Positions 61,509 through 64,000 of a stretch of DNA of 64,000 bases are shown piece by piece; positions within the stretch are counted from its first letter, which is position 1, and each line of letters starts with the position of its first letter. Both the position numbers and the translations under genes were made by a program. This DNA comes from Pseudoalteromonas luteoviolacea (GTDB lineage Bacteria; Pseudomonadota; Gammaproteobacteria; Enterobacterales; Alteromonadaceae), in assembly GCF_000814765.1 (NCBI RefSeq), contig NZ_JWIC01000004.1:620001-684000 (forward strand), read 5' to 3'. Below the pieces are notes generated by a model, which saw only the letters and a list, made by a program, of their open reading frames with translations, ran no database searches and had not been told where the DNA came from.

Positions 61509-62525
61509 TTGGCAATGGAGTTACAGCCACAATATTCAGTAAAAGCCAATGGCAACGAAGTCGCGGAAAAATTGCGAGATAGAATCGCAGAAGTCAGTGT
61601 GACGCTCCGCACAGGTTTATTAAGTGACATGTGTGTTGTTAAATTCGACAACCTTGAAAAAGCCCCCATTACTTTGCCGGAACCAACTGACAAGCTTGAA
61701 ATCGCAATGGGCTATAAGCAAGGCACTGAAGATGGAAAAGCCCCCAGTGTTGTCCTTGGAGAGTTTGAAGTCGGTGAATATCAAGTTGTGGGCCCAGTGC
61801 GTGCGCTGGAGCTGGTGGGTAACAAAGTATTTTGGGATCAAAATTTAAAAGCGGCTAAGTTAAAATCTTGGCCCAGCGATCCTGATAATCCATTGACGCT
61901 TGGCAGTGTGATCTCTGAGATTGCACAAGAATATGGACTGACCCCCCGTATTGCCCCTGCGCTTGATAGCATTACTTTGCCACATATTGAGCAAAGTGAA
62001 AGCGACATGCAGCTGATGAGTAAGCTTGCTGAGCAGCACGATGCAGTAATGAAAATCATCAATGATAACTTGGTGTTTATGAAAAAGGGCACTGGTCGTT
62101 CATTGTCTGGGCAACCCCTACCGCAAGTGAGCCTTGAGCCGAAATGGATTGTTGACTGGAAGTTCAATACATTGCATTACCGCTTAACCAAAGAAGTGGT
62201 GGCCAAATATCATGATTTGGATATTGCACAGTTACAAACGGTTTCTGCAGGCGGTGGTACACCCAGTTTAACTTTACCGTATACCTATGCTGATGAAGCA
62301 AGTGCGCAACATGCCGCTGAGAGTAAGCTGGCACAGCTTAATCGAGCGCATGTCAGTGCAGACATGGTGGTCTATGGTAATCCAGATATTGTGGCGGGCG
62401 CTGTGGTTGAAGTACAAGGCACACAAAGCGCGCTTGATAAATCTTGGTTTGTGAAAGAGGTTAGGCATGTCATCAATGGGCATGGCTTTTTGTCCTATTT
62501 GCAATGCGAAACTTTGTCTGAATAA
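61509..62525 (+). CDS. D: Baseplate hub protein D
   Basis: A 338-residue P2 gpD/late-control-D-like protein: VSVTLRTGLLSDMCVVKFDN, GEFEVGEYQVVGP, SESDMQLMSKLAEQHDAVMK. It forms the hub between tube and spike. It is the last island gene on the plus strand, immediately after X. Confidence 0.92.
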   Translation: MAMELQPQYSVKANGNEVAEKLRDRIAEVSVTLRTGLLSDMCVVKFDNLEKAPITLPEPTDKLEIAMGYKQGTEDGKAPSVVLGEFEVGEYQVVGPVRALELVGNKVFWDQNLKAAKLKSWPSDPDNPLTLGSVISEIAQEYGLTPRIAPALDSITLPHIEQSESDMQLMSKLAEQHDAVMKIINDNLVFMKKGTGRSLSGQPLPQVSLEPKWIVDWKFNTLHYRLTKEVVAKYHDLDIAQLQTVSAGGGTPSLTLPYTYADEASAQHAAESKLAQLNRAHVSADMVVYGNPDIVAGAVVEVQGTQSALDKSWFVKEVRHVINGHGFLSYLQCETLSE

Positions 62526-62609
62526 CCTTTTTTAACCTCTTTTATATTAAATATTTCATATCGCACTGCTGATCTTGCGGTGCTTCTCCTTCCTTACCTC
62601 CTACCTCCA

Positions 62610-62670
62610 AGGCCATCTTACCGATTTGCTCACGTGCATTGCTCTATGCATAAATTGGCTGAGATGGCCT
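62610..62670. other. Inverted repeat between island end and transporter
   Basis: AGGCCATCTTA / TGAGATGGCCT (62610-62670) encloses a smaller hairpin TGCAT/ATGCA. It may be a structural terminator for D or for the convergent transporter gene. There is no proper U-tract. Confidence 0.35.
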
Positions 62671-62683
62671 CTTTCCTAACTTT

Positions 62684-63571
62684 TTATCCCCTCAAAAGTA
62701 AAGTAATACCGCTCAATGCGGTTATCCCACCTAATATCATCCCACGCGTAACATGCTCCTTTCGTATTAAACTCATTGTCATGACCATCAATGGAGCGGC
62801 TGAAAATATCGTTTGTGCAATCGCCGGATCTGTATTGTTGACTGAGATAAGTTGCAGCCATAGCCCGATAAAGGTGCCAAAAAACACCGCAGCAAATAAC
62901 CAGGCTTTGCCATCAATCCCTTTAAGTGTGATGGAGCGAGTCAGTGATGCTTGTTTGAGTATGGCAACTATTATAGCGACGACTAAGGTGCCTGAAGCAA
63001 GTCGTATCATTGCAGCCCAAAGGCTACTGATACTGTCATCATTGAGTGCTCCTTTTGAAAGCACCATGCCTGCCGCTTGGCAAGTGGCTGCGGCAAGTGC
63101 AAAGAGCACGCCTTTTCGATAGATATCTTTATCTAGTTTTGGCAATTTTTGGCTTGGTTTTACCGCGATAATAACGCCGATAGTAGTAATAATAATACCC
63201 AGCCAAGCCGTTGCAGAGAGATAGACACCTAACAAAATGATGTTGAGTAGTCCTGCGATGGCAGGTGCGAGTGATTCAATCACCAGAGTTCGGGCAGGAC
63301 CAATATTACGCAGTGCGGCAAAATAAGCGCTGTCACCAATGGCAATGCCGACAATACCACTGGCAATCAACCATCCCCAACTCGTATGGCTAGATGGCAA
63401 TTGCGTATCCCACGTGAAAAGGAGTACGGCCGCCATTAATGCCGACGCGATAACACCCTTAGCGACGTTCAGTTCTAATGGATTTAGATGATGACTAAAT
63501 CGTTTATAGAGTAGGGTCGAAAATGCCCATACTGCAGCTGCACAAAACGCAGCGATCTCTCCAATACCCAC
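62684..63571 (-). CDS. EamA-family (drug/metabolite) transporter
   Basis: A 295-residue inner-membrane protein with ten hydrophobic helices in two EamA repeats. It starts at GTG 63571 (MGIGEIAAFCAAAVWAFSTL). Features include SAYFAALRNIGPARTLVIE and TDPAIAQTIFSAAPLMVMT. The substrate is unknown. It forms the right border of the tailocin island and looks like an ordinary chromosomal gene. Confidence 0.88.
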   Translation of the reverse strand: MGIGEIAAFCAAAVWAFSTLLYKRFSHHLNPLELNVAKGVIASALMAAVLLFTWDTQLPSSHTSWGWLIASGIVGIAIGDSAYFAALRNIGPARTLVIESLAPAIAGLLNIILLGVYLSATAWLGIIITTIGVIIAVKPSQKLPKLDKDIYRKGVLFALAAATCQAAGMVLSKGALNDDSISSLWAAMIRLASGTLVVAIIVAILKQASLTRSITLKGIDGKAWLFAAVFFGTFIGLWLQLISVNNTDPAIAQTIFSAAPLMVMTMSLIRKEHVTRGMILGGITALSGITLLLRG

Positions 63572-63804
63572 AAATTTACTTAGTTACTTGTTTGTTAATG
63601 TGGCGGTACTGTAATTATTTTGTATATATATGCAATAAAATTGAGTTTAATCGTCTGTGGGAGTCTTAATCCCTTCCTCGTATATCCCACTTGAAAATAA
63701 ACTTTCAGTTTTTATTGAAACTTTAGAACTTAATTTGCTACACTCATTTTTGTTGAAATAGTCGTGTGCTTAAATCGGCCTATGGCCTTGTGCTGGAGAG
63801 TGAA

Positions 63805-63999
63805 ATGATCCTAGATGCAATTCAAATTAATTTAATTATTTTGGGCTTTTGTATGTTTATCTCATGCTTAATTATGGCGATGACGGAGTCAAAGCAATTT
63901 GTAGGAGAGCAGCGTTTAAAAGTGGGCATTGAATATGGCATTTTTGCAGCAACAGGGTTGATAGCGAGTGTCGTCTTAGGGTATGGCTATTTCAGTTGA
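63805..63999 (+). CDS. Small two-helix membrane protein
   Basis: A 64-residue protein starting at ATG 63805 behind GGAGAG. Two transmembrane helices (INLIILGFCMFISCLIMAM and GIFAATGLIASVVLGYGYF) are separated by a short polar loop. No family was recognised. The ORF stays open upstream to 63766, but that part lacks an RBS. Confidence 0.6.
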   Translation: MILDAIQINLIILGFCMFISCLIMAMTESKQFVGEQRLKVGIEYGIFAATGLIASVVLGYGYFS

Positions 64000-64000
64000 T

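Noticed and set aside
25400..62525. Complete prophage
   Set aside because: Tail and lysis genes are present, but I found no capsid, portal, terminase, integrase or replication gene, and the borders are ordinary chromosomal genes.
25400..62525. MAC/Afp/PVC-type extracellular injection system or a type VI secretion system
   Set aside because: There is no AAA+ ATPase, no second tube or sheath gene and no TssJLM-type genes. The P2-like order V-W-FI-FII-E-T-U-X-D and the presence of lysis genes fit a tailocin better.

Overview
The window looks like a chromosomal stretch of a marine gammaproteobacterium of the Alteromonadales, most likely Pseudoalteromonas or a close relative. This is inferred from the flagellar gene set (FlgO/FlgP/FlgT outer-membrane proteins, FlgA-FlgM-FlgN, CheV-CheR with RpoN-type and FliA-type promoters), the EttA and YgiB/YgiC homologues and the moderately AT-rich coding style. 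No species marker is present, so the genus is a guess.

Layout. 120-5592: copper/silver-type efflux operon (DUF411 protein, CusB-like adaptor with two CusF-like tails, CusA-like RND pump). 5774-6625: a thymidylate synthase. 6983-13098: a small membrane protein, a lipoprotein, and a non-classical chaperone-usher fimbrial cluster (two DUF4402-type subunits, a PapD-like chaperone, an usher with extra C-terminal domains). 13188-20711: flagellar and chemotaxis block with three FlgO-family lipoproteins, tRNA-Arg(CCT), flgT, flgP, flgN, flgM, flgA, cheV, cheR. Several RpoN (-24/-12) and FliA promoters can be read directly. 20744-25114, all minus strand: YgiC-, YgiB- and DUF350-like genes, a PilZ protein and ettA.

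25400-62525 is the main feature: a roughly 37-kb headless contractile phage-tail island (tailocin) of P2 type, inserted between ettA and an EamA-family transporter. It starts with an HTH regulator, a phage Q-like antitermination protein, an endolysin, a holin and a small coiled-coil membrane protein. It continues with four successive cassettes (A-D), each with its own baseplate J-like and I-like protein and its own fibre genes. The core tail follows in P2 order: V spike, PAAR tip, W/gp25, sheath FI, tube FII, E with a -1 frameshifted E' extension, a repeat-rich tape measure, U, X and D. I found no capsid, portal, terminase, integrase or replication gene, so the product should be a particle with a tail and no head.

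Two features stand out. First, there are four paralogous J/I/fibre cassettes in a tail that should need only one. They carry eight fibre-like proteins, nearly all followed by a small partner protein, and the partners fall into at least four families. Second, between cassettes C and D lies a tandem array (about 46.3-47.5 kb) of roughly 192-bp units. Each unit has a conserved promoter-like block, a transcribable stretch of about 110 nt and a Rho-independent terminator. The same promoter-like block occurs once more, upstream of the HTH/Q-like operon. With several more terminators scattered inside the tail operon, this suggests an antitermination-controlled regulon, or a family of tandem small RNAs. 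The window closes with a minus-strand EamA transporter and a small two-helix membrane protein.
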